Numbered from the stretch's first letter, positions 24,595 through 34,900 are shown. The stretch: 64,000 bases of DNA from an uncultured Gemmatimonadales bacterium (GCA_947259405.1 CAMYLY010000011.1:1-64000), one strand, 5' to 3'. Notes: generated from the sequence alone by a model not told the origin. Numbers and translations are program-made.

Positions 24595-25503
24595 GTGCAT
24601 ACGCTCGTAACGGGTGGAACGGGATTCATTGGCACACTGCTCGTCCGATCCCTGATCAACGACGGTCAGCACTGTACGGTCATTTCGCGGTCGGGAACCG
24701 ACCGCTGGAACACCGACGCGGTGACCATCGTGACCGCTGACCCCACCACGCCCGGCGTTTGGCAGAACCACATCGCGCAGGTTGACACGGTCGTCAACCT
24801 CGCCGGGGCACGCATCGTCGATCCGCCCCTTCGCTGGACACGACGACGCAAGGCGATTCTACGCTCTTCGCGCGTCGCGACTACCACCAACCTTGCAGAG
24901 GCGATTCGATCCGCCGCAAGACCACCGGGGACGTTTCTCTCGAGTTCGGCGATCGGCTATTACGGCGCGCGCGGCGACGACATCATTGATGAGACCGCGC
25001 CCCCAGGCCGTGATTTCCTTGGATCTCTCGCCGTGGAATGGGAGCAGGCGACACAACCAGCAACGGAGGCGACTCGCATCGTCGTCATGCGAACTGGCTT
25101 GCCACTCTCACCAACGGGCGGAATTCTCGAAGCGCTGCTTCCGATCTTTCGCACTGGTCTTGGAGGTCCATTCGGCGATCCCGCAAACTGGCTGTCCTGG
25201 ATACACTGGTCGGATACCATTCGTTTGGTGCGGTTCCTGATGACGGCCGATGTGACCGGCCCCGTCAACATCACCGCTCCCAATCCCGTGACGGTCAAGA
25301 CGTTCGCGAAAGCACTCGGTGAGGCGCTTCACCGCCCCGCCTTCATTCCCGCCCCGGCATTGGGACTGCGGCTCGCGCTCGGAGAAAGTGCGGATGCGCT
25401 TCTCCACCTCCAACGCGTGGTCCCCGCACGTGTGCTCGACGCAGGCTTCGAGTTTGAGTTTCCGACGATCGCGCTCGCCCTCGAGGATTTGTTCGGGAAA
25501 TGA
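24595..25503 (+). CDS. TIGR01777-family NAD(P)-dependent epimerase
   Basis: A 302-residue extended-SDR protein. LVTGGTGFIGTLLVRSLIND is the nucleotide-binding site. VVNLAGARI, WTRRRKAILRSSRV and LSSSAIGYYGARG are diagnostic of the YfcH/TIGR01777 group, with the catalytic Tyr in the last motif, and a C-terminal DUF1731-like part (VVPARVLDAGFEFEFP) is present. The start is taken at GTG 24595. GGAG lies 13 nt upstream, somewhat far. The biological substrate of the family is unknown. Confidence 0.88.
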   Translation: MHTLVTGGTGFIGTLLVRSLINDGQHCTVISRSGTDRWNTDAVTIVTADPTTPGVWQNHIAQVDTVVNLAGARIVDPPLRWTRRRKAILRSSRVATTTNLAEAIRSAARPPGTFLSSSAIGYYGARGDDIIDETAPPGRDFLGSLAVEWEQATQPATEATRIVVMRTGLPLSPTGGILEALLPIFRTGLGGPFGDPANWLSWIHWSDTIRLVRFLMTADVTGPVNITAPNPVTVKTFAKALGEALHRPAFIPAPALGLRLALGESADALLHLQRVVPARVLDAGFEFEFPTIALALEDLFGK

Positions 25504-25550
25504 GAAAGCGCCCGCCGGCGCTCTCAATGTAGAGGATCGCGGCTCGTGCT

Positions 25551-25808
25551 CTACCCCAGAGCTCGCCGTTCGCCTCCGTCGCGGCGGTCGAGAATCACGC
25601 GGCGCGCGCGCTCTCGCCGGTCCTTGCCGGAACGCCGACCGGCGTGCCTCCGCACCGCGGCGACGCGCCGCTCACGGAACCGACGATCCACGATATGGCG
25701 TCGGTCGGTGCCCACACGGCGAATGACCCGTCGGCGCTCCGTTCCGATGCGACGCTCGGGCCGCTTGGATCGGGCTGGTTGATCAAAGGAAAACGGCTCG
25801 TATTCCAC
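25551..25808 (-). CDS. Small Arg-rich repeat protein
   Basis: An 85-residue protein from GTG 25808, which follows GAGGG at 6 nt. After a short acidic start (MEYEPFSFDQPA) nearly the whole chain is a degenerate repeat with an RR pair every 7-9 residues (RPERRIGTERRRVIRR, GTDRRHIVDRRFRERR, GKDRRERARRVILDRRDGGERR). Similar 'DRR..ERR' tracts are known as linkers in bacterial signalling proteins. Here they stand alone. It could be a nucleic-acid-binding peptide. The opposite strand is also open, so its reality is moderate. Confidence 0.45.
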   Translation of the reverse strand: MEYEPFSFDQPARSKRPERRIGTERRRVIRRVGTDRRHIVDRRFRERRVAAVRRHAGRRSGKDRRERARRVILDRRDGGERRALG

Positions 25809-25885
25809 TCGCAGCCCTCTTGGGAGAGTCCCCACACTCGTCGCCGAGCAAGTTATGGTCCGCGGGGCCGCACGCAAGTCCGTAG

Positions 25886-26158
25886 CTAGAAGCCTGGTAA
25901 GCGTTTGGAATCCTGGGAGCCATGTTTGACCCCCAGCCCAACCCCCGTCCCGAGCCCAACGGCCGTCACCCAACTCACCAGAGGAAGCGGTCCTGCGACA
26001 GCCGCAGCGGCAAGTGCCGTCACGGCCCCCACAACGAGCGGAACTCCCGGTTTGTGGGTCGCCTCCACGAATCGGAGCCTGCGCCTAACGAATTGCCTTG
26101 TCTTGATATAGCCCCCGATTCCAAGGGCTCCCAAGATCGCGAGTTCGATGATTCCCAT
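25886..26158 (-). CDS. Small membrane protein
   Basis: A 90-residue protein from ATG 26158 with GGAGG 11 nt upstream. An N-terminal helix (IIELAILGALGIGGYI) is followed by a basic stretch (TRQFVRRRLRF) and two hydrophobic segments (VPLVVGAVTALAAAAVAG, LVSWVTAVGLGTGVGLG). No family is recognised. Confidence 0.55.
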   Translation of the reverse strand: MGIIELAILGALGIGGYIKTRQFVRRRLRFVEATHKPGVPLVVGAVTALAAAAVAGPLPLVSWVTAVGLGTGVGLGVKHGSQDSKRLPGF

Positions 26159-26246
26159 GGTTGCGGTCTCCCTCCTGTGTTTCAAGACGAGACGTTCAGG
26201 GAGGAAGTTTCAGGGTGCCTGGTGGGCCGGCACGGCGAGGGCTGAG

Positions 26247-26318
26247 AGCCACCGGTCAGATTCGAACTGACGACCACTCGATTACGAATCGAGAGCTCTA
26301 CCCCTGAGCTACGGTGGC
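26247..26318 (-). tRNA. tRNA-Thr(CGT)
   Basis: On the minus strand acceptor GCCACCG pairs with CGGTGGC. The D arm GCTC/GAGC is intact, and the anticodon stem-loop CTCGATTCGTAATCGAG carries CGT. The T arm includes GTTCGAATC. It is 72 nt long without an encoded CCA. It lies 77 bp from the tRNA-Leu gene on the same strand. Confidence 0.95.
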
Positions 26319-26320
26319 GG

Positions 26321-26370
26321 GTCGGGCGGCCAGCCGGTCAGGCGGACAGCTGGTCAGTCGACCGCCCGAC
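26321..26370. repeat. Inverted repeat between two tRNA genes
   Basis: GTCGGGCGG (26321-26329) is exactly complementary to CCGCCCGAC (26362-26370), with a 32-nt spacer. It fills most of the gap between tRNA-Leu and tRNA-Thr and could be a processing hairpin or a weak terminator. Confidence 0.5.
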
Positions 26371-26395
26371 CGCCCGGCCGCCTGCCCACCCGATA

Positions 26396-26478
26396 TGCCC
26401 TGGCCCGGATTCGAACCGGGACGGCTTGCGCCACTGCCCCCTCAAGACAGCGTGTCTACCAGATTTCACCACCAGGGC
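26396..26478 (-). tRNA. tRNA-Leu(GAG)
   Basis: On the minus strand GCCCTGG pairs with CCAGGGC. The anticodon stem-loop CTGTCTTGAGGGGGCAG carries GAG. A long class II variable arm (TGGCGCAAGCC) marks it as tRNA-Leu, and the T arm is GTTCGAATC. It is 83 nt long with discriminator A and no encoded CCA. Confidence 0.95.
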
Positions 26479-26548
26479 ATGCAGGCCGCCCACTGGGCGA
26501 CGGGCTGGGAAACTAGTGGAAGGCCGGGTTGGGGGTCAATAGAATGAT

Positions 26549-26610
26549 GGGACGGAGGGGACAGAAGGGAGGAATGGGACTGAAGGGACAGGGCGGTGGG
26601 GAGAAGGGGA
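26549..26610. repeat. Nonamer repeat array (GGGACAGAA type)
   Basis: GGGACGGAGGGGACAGAAGG, then GGGACTGAAGGGACAGGG and further G runs, lie directly after the stop of the minus-strand ATP-grasp gene. The plus strand has more than six GGG runs, so a G-quadruplex is possible. Confidence 0.7.
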
Positions 26611-26612
26611 AG

Positions 26613-27830
26613 CTATTCGATCGTGAATATGAGTTCGCGGTGGGCGCTGCGGATCGCCCGCTCTGCGGCATCCGTCGAGTCCGCACGCGCGAAGATGAAC
26701 CCGAGGTAGCGGGATTCGTAGGGCAGCCGACGTAAGCGTGCACCAAGGGGAACCGTCATGGTGATGTCCGTCACTTTCGGGATTGACCATGCTGCCTCCA
26801 TGCCGTCGACACCACGCAACACTCCGGCCGCCGGAATCGGGATCATCATCACTCCACTCGCGCCCCGTTCTCGTTCCGGAATCGATTCCACCGTTCCCAG
26901 CACCAATCCCAGAGTGAGCTCTTCCAGTGATACGTCCCCCGTGGACCCAAACCGCAGTACGCGAGCGCACTTCCCTCCGATCGGCCTCGCCGCGACCTCG
27001 ATCAACCACGCACCTGAGTCGTTTACTCGAACCTCCGCGTGCACCGGACCGTGGGTGAGACCAAGGGCGGCGACACCGTCGGCAACACACTCGACGATGG
27101 TATGCGCTTCTGCCTCCCCGATGCGAGGAGGCGTCAGGTAGATCGATTCTTCGAAGTACGGACCTTCCAGTGGATCCGGTTTCTCGAACACCGCAAACGG
27201 CGCAAACCGACCATCGTGCACTGTCCCCTCAACGGCGAACTCGGCCCCAGCCACGTAGGCCTCGAGTAACACGTTTCGCACGTGCGACCGGTCATCCTCA
27301 TCCAGAATGTCACCAATGGTTCGCAGCGCCTTGCGGAGTTCGTCGTCATTGTCGGCCCGAATCACACCCCGCGACGCGGAGAGCGTGAGTGGCTTGGCCA
27401 CCACGGGATACGTGAGCCCGTGCGGGACCGTCGATGAACCGTCGAGGGACACCAACGCAAACCGTGGCACCGAAACTCGGGCCCTGGCAAGCAGCTGTCG
27501 TTGCCGGTACTTGTCGCGCGCCGCTTCCACCGCCGTGATGGGTGAGTACGGGATTCCCAGTCGACTCCCGATGTGCGCGGCGACCACGGCGGTCGCGTCA
27601 TCCACTCCAAACACCGCATCCAGCGCATGCCGCGACGCAAAGGCCTCGGCCTCGTCTGCCGACCGGTCCGGATCGCAGAGATCCAACGTGAGCAATCCGT
27701 CATGGTCCGCGGACGAGAACGTCGAATCCTCCTCGGACCCGACTGTCACGTCCACGCCCAGTCGTTCCGCAGCGGCGAGATACCCATCGACGTTATAGGT
27801 GTGGGTCGGGAGGAGGAGGAGCAGGCGCAT
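26613..27830 (-). CDS. ATP-grasp domain carboxylate-amine ligase-like protein
   Basis: A 405-residue protein. The N-terminal part is Rossmann-like (RLLLLLPTHTYNVDGYLAAA). SPITAVEAARDKYRQRQLL begins the ATP-grasp domain, with YPVVAKPLTLSASRGVI (ATP lysine), VLLEAYVAGAEFAVEG and HAEVRVNDSGAWLIEVAARP (metal site). The C-terminal subdomain (GVMMIPIPAAGVLRGVDGME) resembles L-amino-acid ligases and biotin-carboxylase-like enzymes. The reaction is probably an ATP-dependent ligation of an amine to a carboxylate; substrates unknown. It lies downstream of the Nfu gene on the same strand, past a repeat hairpin. Confidence 0.85.
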   Translation of the reverse strand: MRLLLLLPTHTYNVDGYLAAAERLGVDVTVGSEEDSTFSSADHDGLLTLDLCDPDRSADEAEAFASRHALDAVFGVDDATAVVAAHIGSRLGIPYSPITAVEAARDKYRQRQLLARARVSVPRFALVSLDGSSTVPHGLTYPVVAKPLTLSASRGVIRADNDDELRKALRTIGDILDEDDRSHVRNVLLEAYVAGAEFAVEGTVHDGRFAPFAVFEKPDPLEGPYFEESIYLTPPRIGEAEAHTIVECVADGVAALGLTHGPVHAEVRVNDSGAWLIEVAARPIGGKCARVLRFGSTGDVSLEELTLGLVLGTVESIPERERGASGVMMIPIPAAGVLRGVDGMEAAWSIPKVTDITMTVPLGARLRRLPYESRYLGFIFARADSTDAAERAIRSAHRELIFTIE

Positions 27831-27842
27831 GGGTTAGGTAGT

Positions 27843-27942
27843 AGAAGGGATAGAAGGGATAGAAGGGATAGAGGGGGTGGACTCCATCAACGTCCTAACC
27901 GCATCTATTCGTGTCTATCCCTTCTATCCCCTCTATCCCCTC
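27843..27942 (-). repeat. Inverted nonamer arrays forming a long hairpin
   Basis: GAAGGGATAGAAGGGATAGA and more (27844-27872) face TCTATCCCTTCTATCCCCTC and more (27914-27942). The arms match at 27 of 29 positions, mismatches being G-U compatible. In the minus-strand transcript this hairpin comes right after the Nfu stop codon and before the ATP-grasp start, so it could terminate or stabilise the nfu mRNA. The left arm alone has four GGG runs with 6-nt loops, a G-quadruplex pattern. Confidence 0.8.
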
Positions 27943-28530
27943 TTATTTCTTTTGAGCCTCAAAATACGGATTCGTCCCGGACGCGTGATCCGTGATGTCC
28001 TTGATTCCCTTGAGGCCGGGAAGCTGCCGCTTGAGAGACGCCTCAATACCCTGGCGCAGCGTGACATTCGCCATCCCGCACCCCTGACATCCACCCATCA
28101 TGCGGACGACCACCGTCATGTCCTGCACGTCGACGAGTTCGACCTTGCCACCGTGCTGCGCCACCGCCGGATTGACCTGCGTATTGAAGATCTCCTCGAT
28201 GATGTCGAAGATTTCATCATCGTCGGTTGCGGCACGAGCAAGCTGCGACGGGGCATGGTCAGCGAGCGCGGCGTCTATCGCATATTTCACCTGCGGCTCG
28301 ATCGCGCTCCACGGAAGCGAACCATCCTGGACGGCCGTAATCGCATTCCCATTCACGACGACCTCGCACACCGCGGGCACTTCCAGAACCGCCGCCACCA
28401 CCGGAACGCCGACAGCCTGATCGGGCGACGTGAATTTCTGCACCCCACCCTCAGCGATCTGCTCGTTCACAACGAACTTGCACCGCAGGTCGTCGATGGG
28501 GGTGACGGTGATGGGAGAAGATGGGGACAT
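27943..28530 (-). CDS. Nfu-type iron-sulfur cluster carrier protein
   Basis: A 195-residue protein. Residues about 5-95 are an Nfu N-terminal domain (LRCKFVVNEQIAEGG, VVNGNAITAVQDGSLPW). Residues about 105-180 are a NifU C-terminal domain with the cluster-binding CxxC in MMGGCQGCGMANVTLRQGIE. Such proteins hold a [4Fe-4S] cluster between monomers and hand it to target enzymes in the cytoplasm. Both domains and both Cys are intact. The stop abuts the inverted nonamer hairpin. Confidence 0.93.
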   Translation of the reverse strand: MSPSSPITVTPIDDLRCKFVVNEQIAEGGVQKFTSPDQAVGVPVVAAVLEVPAVCEVVVNGNAITAVQDGSLPWSAIEPQVKYAIDAALADHAPSQLARAATDDDEIFDIIEEIFNTQVNPAVAQHGGKVELVDVQDMTVVVRMMGGCQGCGMANVTLRQGIEASLKRQLPGLKGIKDITDHASGTNPYFEAQKK

Positions 28531-28551
28531 AACGAAAGGTAAAGGGCGGAC

Positions 28552-28587
28552 GGCGGAGGGCGAAGGGCGCAGAAAACGCCCTCCGCC
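28552..28587 (-). terminator. GC-rich hairpin between nfu and the propeller gene
   Basis: GGCGGAGGGCG (28552-28562) pairs perfectly with CGCCCTCCGCC (28577-28587) around a 14-nt loop. It lies just beyond the 3' end of the minus-strand VPS10-like gene and before the nfu start. The tail on the minus strand is C/T-rich (CCCTTTACCTTT) rather than a clean T run. Confidence 0.6.
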
Positions 28588-28596
28588 CTTCTCCTG

Positions 28597-31500
28597 TTAG
28601 GGACTCACCGCCGCCTTCGCGGTCTCGCGGATGAGGATCGGGTCGAGCCCGTTCTCCGTAAGCAGTTCATTCAGTCGACGCAGGTCGGTCTCGATGATCA
28701 CCTGGAGGCGGTCGAGCTCGATTTGCAGCAGTCCGCTCAGATACTCGTACACTTCGCGAGATTGCTCCGTCGGCTCGGCTTCGCCGCTCTCCACGTGCCC
28801 TAACAGCGCGGCGATCTTGTTGTTCAACTTGATGGGGAAGTTGAGGGGATCTTGGTTCGATTCGTTGCGAACCTGATAGATCTCCTGCTCTACCTCGCCC
28901 ATCTTCATCTTGACCACGCCGCCTTGTTCTTCGATGTCACGATCATCCGTCTTGTCGAGCCGATCGTCGACTTCGGTCTTGACTTCGCGAATCTGAATGA
29001 CCGCTTCGTTGGCTTCGGTTACCCGATCACGAACCTGCATCGCCATATCGAAACGTTCTTGCAGTTGGGCGACGGTCACGCCTTCCCATCGCGGATCCAT
29101 ACCGATCTCGAAGTCGTGCGTCTGCACGATCTCACCGGCCGTCAGGCGCACCTGATAACGCCCGGGCACCGCACGCGGTCCCATCGGCCGCGCTCCCCAG
29201 AAGATGCGTCCTTCGAAATCGGTCCACGCGGGATACCTCATGTTCCACGAGAACGAATGCGAGCCGGCTGTTGCCGAAGGCGTTTGGTTACCGCCAAACC
29301 CACCGAACCCACCGAAACCCCCACCACCTTGGCCACGCGGGCGGTCACTCGGCGCGCCCGTGTACTCGCTAATGACTTCCCCGAAGCCGTCCAGAAACTC
29401 GATTGTGAGCGTATCTACGTCCGCCGCGAGGTAGTAGGAAACACGTGCACTGTTGTCGAGCCCGAGCACCGGATTGTTGGGCTCGAAGAGATGCACCTCC
29501 GCTTCGGCGATCTGCTGGTTCATCTCGCGCAAGGGGCCGATGTTGTCCATCACCCAGAACGAACGACCGTGCGTACTGATCACGAGATCGTCATTCTTCA
29601 CGCGAATGTCCGAAACCTGGGTCACGGGAAGATTCTGTGAGAGCGGCGACCAATTGGCGCCGTCGTCCCACGAGACGTAGACCGTCCGCTCCGACGCAGC
29701 ATAGAGCAGCCCCGGCCGGGTCGGATCTTCGCGAACCGCTCGGACGAAGTCGTCGCCCGGGATGCCGTTCACGATCTTGGTCCACGACTGTCCGAAATCC
29801 GTCGTGCGCCAGATGTAGGGGCTTCGATCGTTGTCAACGAGGTACCGAATGCCGGCGACATAGGCTTTGCCGGATGTGGTGGGCGACGCCTCGATGGTGT
29901 TGATACGAACAAAGTCCGGTGCGTCCCTCGGGGTCACGTTGCGCCATGATCCTCCGTGGTCCTGCGTCACGTGCACGTAGCCGTCGTCCGACCCGACCCA
30001 AATCACGTCGCCGTCGTGGAACGACGGCGCAATCGTGAACACCGTGGCGTAGGTCTCAACGCCCGTCTGATCCTTGGTGATGGGTCCACCAGAAGGTCCC
30101 ATGGTGGACGGATCGGCGCGTGTCAGGTCATCGGACAGCTGCTGCCACGACTGCCCTTCGTCCGTACTCATCCACACCTTCTGCGTTCCCGTGTAGAGCC
30201 GGTCCGGATAGACGTGCGAAAACTCAATGGGGAACGTCCACTGCACGCGTTCGACCAGATCTTCCGACGACTGCCCCATGGGATTCTCAGGCCAGACATT
30301 GATGGAGCGGCCCTCTCCGTTGCGATGGTTGTACAGAGAAAGGCTCCCACCGTAGCAACCGGCGTAAAACTTGGCCGGATCCCTCGGATCGTTGGTCACG
30401 TGCCCGCTCTCGCATCCGCCGGCGGCGAAGAAATAGTTGCCACCTCGCGAGATGTGATTCCAACCGCGACTTGGCACGCAGGCGGTGGAGTTGTCCTGCT
30501 GCCCTCCGCAAATGAAATAGGGCTCGTGATAGCTCGTCGACACGCGGTAGAACTGTGCCGTCGGGTAGTCCTGCTCCGACCAGCTTTGGCCACCATTGTA
30601 CGAGACGTTGCCACCACCGTCGTTGGTATTGATCATCCGATCCGGATCGCTTGGCGCAATCCAGAGATCATGATTGTCCCCGTGCGGTACCCGGATGCCT
30701 TGATACGTCTCGCCGCCGTCACGGGATCGATAGAACCCCGTGTTGAGCACGTAAACGACATCAGCATCCTGGGGATCGGCGTAGATACGCGTGTAGTAGA
30801 ATGCGCGCTGCCGCAACCGTCGCTCCTCGTTGATGCGCTTCCACGTCATGCCGGCGTCATCCGATCGGAACACACCGCCTTCATCGTTCTCCACGATTGC
30901 CCACACGCGGTGGGGAGCGGCCGGTGACAACGCGACACCGATCTTGCCAATCAGGCCGGTTTGCGGGAGCCCTTGGTTCCGCGTGATCTCCGTCCACGTC
31001 TCACCGAAGTCCACGCTTTTGAACAGCCCGCTTCCCGACCCACCCGAGGACATGCCCCAGGATTTGCGGAAGGCTTCCCACAGCGCCGCATACATCACCG
31101 CCGGATTGTTGGGATCCAGAGTGAGATCCACACCACCAGTGTTCTCGTCGCGGTACAGCACGTTTCGCCACGTTTCCCCACCATTGTTCGTTTTGTAGAT
31201 GCCGCGCTCTGGATTCGATGCGGAGTGCATCCCAAACGCCGCTACCCACACCATGTTGCAGTCCTGCGGGTGAATGCGGATGCGGGAGATGTTCTGCGTG
31301 TTCGTCAGGCCCATGTGCCGCCAGGTCTCACCCCCATCGGTCGACTTGTAGACGCCGTCGCCCTGCATGATGTTGCCGCGCAACTGCGTCTCACCGGTGC
31401 CGATGTACACGATGTCCGGGTTCGCCTCGCATACCTGCACGGCACCCACCGAGCCACTCGTGATCTGACCGTCGGTGACCGGGCGCCAGTTCTGCCCGCC

Positions 31501-31722
31501 GTCCATGGTCTTCCACAGCCCGCCGCCGGTGGCGCCAAAGTAGAACTCCATGGGGCGGGCATCGCTGCCGGCACCCGCGGTCGACCGGCCCCCTCGGGCA
31601 GGCCCAACGTTCCGCCACTGGAGAGACTCGTAGAGCGCAGGATCGAACTGCTGTGCCGACACGGACGACGCAACAGCAGCGGTGAGAATGCCGATCGTGA
31701 AGGCTATTGAACGCGGGCGCAT
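28597..31722 (-). CDS. Exported VPS10/BNR-type beta-propeller protein (paralogue 1)
   Basis: A 1041-residue protein with a signal peptide (ILTAAVASSVSAQQ). The first 700 residues or so contain many sortilin/BNR strands with Asp-box-like 'STDGGETW', 'SDDAGMTW' and 'TTDFGQSW', as in proteins annotated as glycosyl hydrolases or VPS10 domain proteins. THGRSFWVMDNIGPL closes the propellers and recurs in the two paralogues nearby. A FlgD-like Ig segment, a Gly/Phe-rich linker (GGGGFGGFGGFGG) and a helical C-terminal part follow. No catalytic residue is identifiable. It is probably a surface or periplasmic binding scaffold. Confidence 0.85.
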   Translation of the reverse strand: MRPRSIAFTIGILTAAVASSVSAQQFDPALYESLQWRNVGPARGGRSTAGAGSDARPMEFYFGATGGGLWKTMDGGQNWRPVTDGQITSGSVGAVQVCEANPDIVYIGTGETQLRGNIMQGDGVYKSTDGGETWRHMGLTNTQNISRIRIHPQDCNMVWVAAFGMHSASNPERGIYKTNNGGETWRNVLYRDENTGGVDLTLDPNNPAVMYAALWEAFRKSWGMSSGGSGSGLFKSVDFGETWTEITRNQGLPQTGLIGKIGVALSPAAPHRVWAIVENDEGGVFRSDDAGMTWKRINEERRLRQRAFYYTRIYADPQDADVVYVLNTGFYRSRDGGETYQGIRVPHGDNHDLWIAPSDPDRMINTNDGGGNVSYNGGQSWSEQDYPTAQFYRVSTSYHEPYFICGGQQDNSTACVPSRGWNHISRGGNYFFAAGGCESGHVTNDPRDPAKFYAGCYGGSLSLYNHRNGEGRSINVWPENPMGQSSEDLVERVQWTFPIEFSHVYPDRLYTGTQKVWMSTDEGQSWQQLSDDLTRADPSTMGPSGGPITKDQTGVETYATVFTIAPSFHDGDVIWVGSDDGYVHVTQDHGGSWRNVTPRDAPDFVRINTIEASPTTSGKAYVAGIRYLVDNDRSPYIWRTTDFGQSWTKIVNGIPGDDFVRAVREDPTRPGLLYAASERTVYVSWDDGANWSPLSQNLPVTQVSDIRVKNDDLVISTHGRSFWVMDNIGPLREMNQQIAEAEVHLFEPNNPVLGLDNSARVSYYLAADVDTLTIEFLDGFGEVISEYTGAPSDRPRGQGGGGFGGFGGFGGNQTPSATAGSHSFSWNMRYPAWTDFEGRIFWGARPMGPRAVPGRYQVRLTAGEIVQTHDFEIGMDPRWEGVTVAQLQERFDMAMQVRDRVTEANEAVIQIREVKTEVDDRLDKTDDRDIEEQGGVVKMKMGEVEQEIYQVRNESNQDPLNFPIKLNNKIAALLGHVESGEAEPTEQSREVYEYLSGLLQIELDRLQVIIETDLRRLNELLTENGLDPILIRETAKAAVSP

Positions 31723-31933
31723 GGGATGAAGCTCCTCCGAAGCATCGTGATTGATCTGCCTAAGGGTGGGATGTTACCTGCTGTACGCGGGGGTCGCTAG
31801 ATGCGCTGACGACGGGCGAACGGGGGAGCTGGCGGACGGCGGACGGGCGATCCAGACGGCAGGGTGGGCGCCTTGCGCCGCTTCGGAATCCGCGTTGCTT
31901 TTCCCGCGCAACTATCGCATACGGGAGTACATC

Positions 31934-34900
31934 ATGACCGGCCTCACTCGGACATTGACCACGGTCGTCGGCCTCGCGCTGGCAATCTCCACAACGTCCT
32001 TTGCACAGTTCGATCCGGAACAGTTCTCTGCCATGAGCGCCCGCTCCATCGGGCCATCCGGCATGAGTGGCCGCATCGGCGCGATTGACGCCGTCAACGC
32101 CGACCCCAACATCGTGTACGTCGGCGCGGCTACCGGAGGACTCTGGAAATCCGTCAATGGCGGATTCACCTGGGAGCCAATCATGGATGACCTTCCGGCC
32201 GCATCGATTGGCGCGATCGCGATCAACCAACCCAACCCGGACCTCGTCTGGGTCGGCACTGGCGAGCGGAATCGACGGAATTCCGCGGGAGTAGGCACGG
32301 GCATCTACAAATCGAACGACGCCGGGAAGACCTGGACGCGCATGGGTCTGGAGAACACCGGCGCGATCGACGCGATCCTCATCGATCCACGCAACTCCGA
32401 CGTCGTCTACGTCGGCGCACTCGGGAACACGTGGAATGACACCGAGGATCGGGGTGCCTACAAAACCGCCGACGGTGGCCGCACGTGGCAGAAGATCCTC
32501 TACGTCAACAACCGGACGGGTGCCGGCGATCTGGTGATGGACCCGTCGAACCCCGATCACCTCATCGCGGCCATGTGGGAGCATCGGCGTTGGCCCTGGT
32601 ACTTCAAATCCGGGGGTGAGGGGAGCGGTCTCCACGTTACGTACGACGGCGGCGGCTCGTGGAAGCAGCTCGGACCCGACGACGGTCTGCCCGAGGGTGA
32701 GTTAGGACGCATTGGGCTGGACTTCGCCCGCGGCAAACCGGACGTGGTGTACGCGCTGGTCGAGGCCGAAAAGAACGCAGTACTCCGGTCCGATGACGGC
32801 GGTGACACGTGGGAGATGGTCAACCAGACGCCGGGCATCAACGGTCGCCCGTTCTACTATGGGCAGCTTCGGGTGGATCCCACGAACGAGAACCGCGTCT
32901 GGATCGTCGAGAGTCCCATCAAGCTCAGCGAAGATGGTGGGAAGAACTTCGAAGTCCTCCTGGGCTTCGCCGAGGTGCACGTCGACCACCATGCCTTTTG
33001 GGTGAGCCCGGATGGGCAGACCATCTACGACGGCAACGATGGCGGCGTGTACATCGCGCGGGACGGTGGGCACGCGTTCCGGTTCGTGGAGAACCTCCCG
33101 CTGGCGCAGTTCTATCACATCGCCGCGGATATGGCGACGCCGTATCACGTGCTCGGTGGGCTGCAAGACAACGGCTCTTGGAGGGGGCCGGCGGTCACTT
33201 GGCACAACGGCGGTATTCGGTACTACGACTGGTACGAGGTGGGCTTCGGCGACGGGTTCGCCACGTTCCTCGACCCGAGCGACCCTCGACACGGGTATGC
33301 GACGTCGCAGAACGGCGGCATCATCCGGTTCGACCTCGAAACCGGTGAACGGCGCGGAATCCGACCCGCTGATCCTGAGGGCGGTCGGCTGCGCTTCAAC
33401 TGGAATCCGGCCATGAACACCGACCCCTTCGACGGGGGTCTCTATCTCGGAAGTCAGTTCGTCCACAAGAGTCTGGACCAGGGTGCGAGCTGGCAAACAC
33501 TCAGTCCGGATCTCACTACCAACGACGTCGCCAAGCAGATGAGCGACACATCCGGCGGTCTCACGTACGACGCCTCGGGCGCCGAGGCCCACACGGCGAT
33601 CCTCGTCATCGCGCCGAGCTCCGTTGAGCGGGGCGTGATTTGGGTGGGCACTGACGATGGCAACGTCCAGGTCACGCGCGACGGCGGCACGACGTGGCAA
33701 AACGTGGTCGACAACATCCGCGGCGTACCAGCCAACACATGGGTTCCATCGATTCGACCCTCGCGCTTCGACGGCGGAACGGCGTTCGTCGTGTTCGACA
33801 ACCATCGCAACGGGGACAACGCGCCCTACTTATTCAAGACCACAAACTACGGTCGCTCGTGGGAGAGCCTGGTGAATGGTGACCTGGATTACTTCCTCCA
33901 CACGATCGAACAGGACCCCATCAACTCTGACTTGCTCTTCGCCGGCAGCGAATTTGGCATGTTCGTGTCACTGAACGGCGGGGATCGCTGGCATCTGTGG
34001 ACACACGGATTGCCGCGGGCTCCAGTGCGAGGGCTAGTGGTGCATCCACGCGAGCACGATCTCGTGATTGGCACGCATGGCCGCTCGGCGTACGTGCTAG
34101 ACGACGTTCGACCGCTGCGCGAGATGGCGGCGGACCAGAGCATCGCGACTCGATCGTTGCACCTTTTCGCCATTCCCGATGCTGTCCAGTATCAGGTAGC
34201 GCAGGTGCATGGTATTCGGTTCACCGGATTCGACATGTTCCTGGGCGAGAACCGTCCGTACGGCGCGTTGTTGAGTTACTGGATCGCCGAGGGCGACGAG
34301 GACGCCGAGGTCACCATCGAAGTGATGGACGCCAGTGGCGAGGTCGTCCGCACATTCAGTGGTCCAGCCGAGTCCGGGCTCAATCGCACTGCGTGGAACC
34401 TGCAGACGGATGGGGCTAGACGCCCAGAAGGGCAAAGTGGCGGTGGCGGAGGAGGAGCCTTTGGACCCCCGGGGCCTCCTGCCCTACCAGGTGATTACAC
34501 CATCCGTGTGTTCAGAGATGCCGATACGGTGTCCGCGCCGGGGTCGGTCGCCGCTGACCCTCGTTTCGACTACACGATGCGAGATCGCCGCGCGAAAGCC
34601 GACGCGATTCGACGCATCGTTCGGTTACAGGAGGTGGGGCTCGAACTGGCGCACCGGCTCGATACCTCAAAGGACAAGATCGAGCAGGTGATCGAGATGG
34701 CGGGTGACGACGACGCCCTCGCCACGTTGCGTGAGGACGGACGAGCGCTGGTCGAACGCATCGACGCGGTCAGGGAGGATATGCGTGGGCGGCAGGTGGA
34801 TCAGGGGTTCATCCGCAATTCGGGAACCGTGAACCAAGTGGCAGGCACCGCGTACGGCCAGCTCGCATCCTCTTGGGGCGCCCCGACACCCAACGAGATG

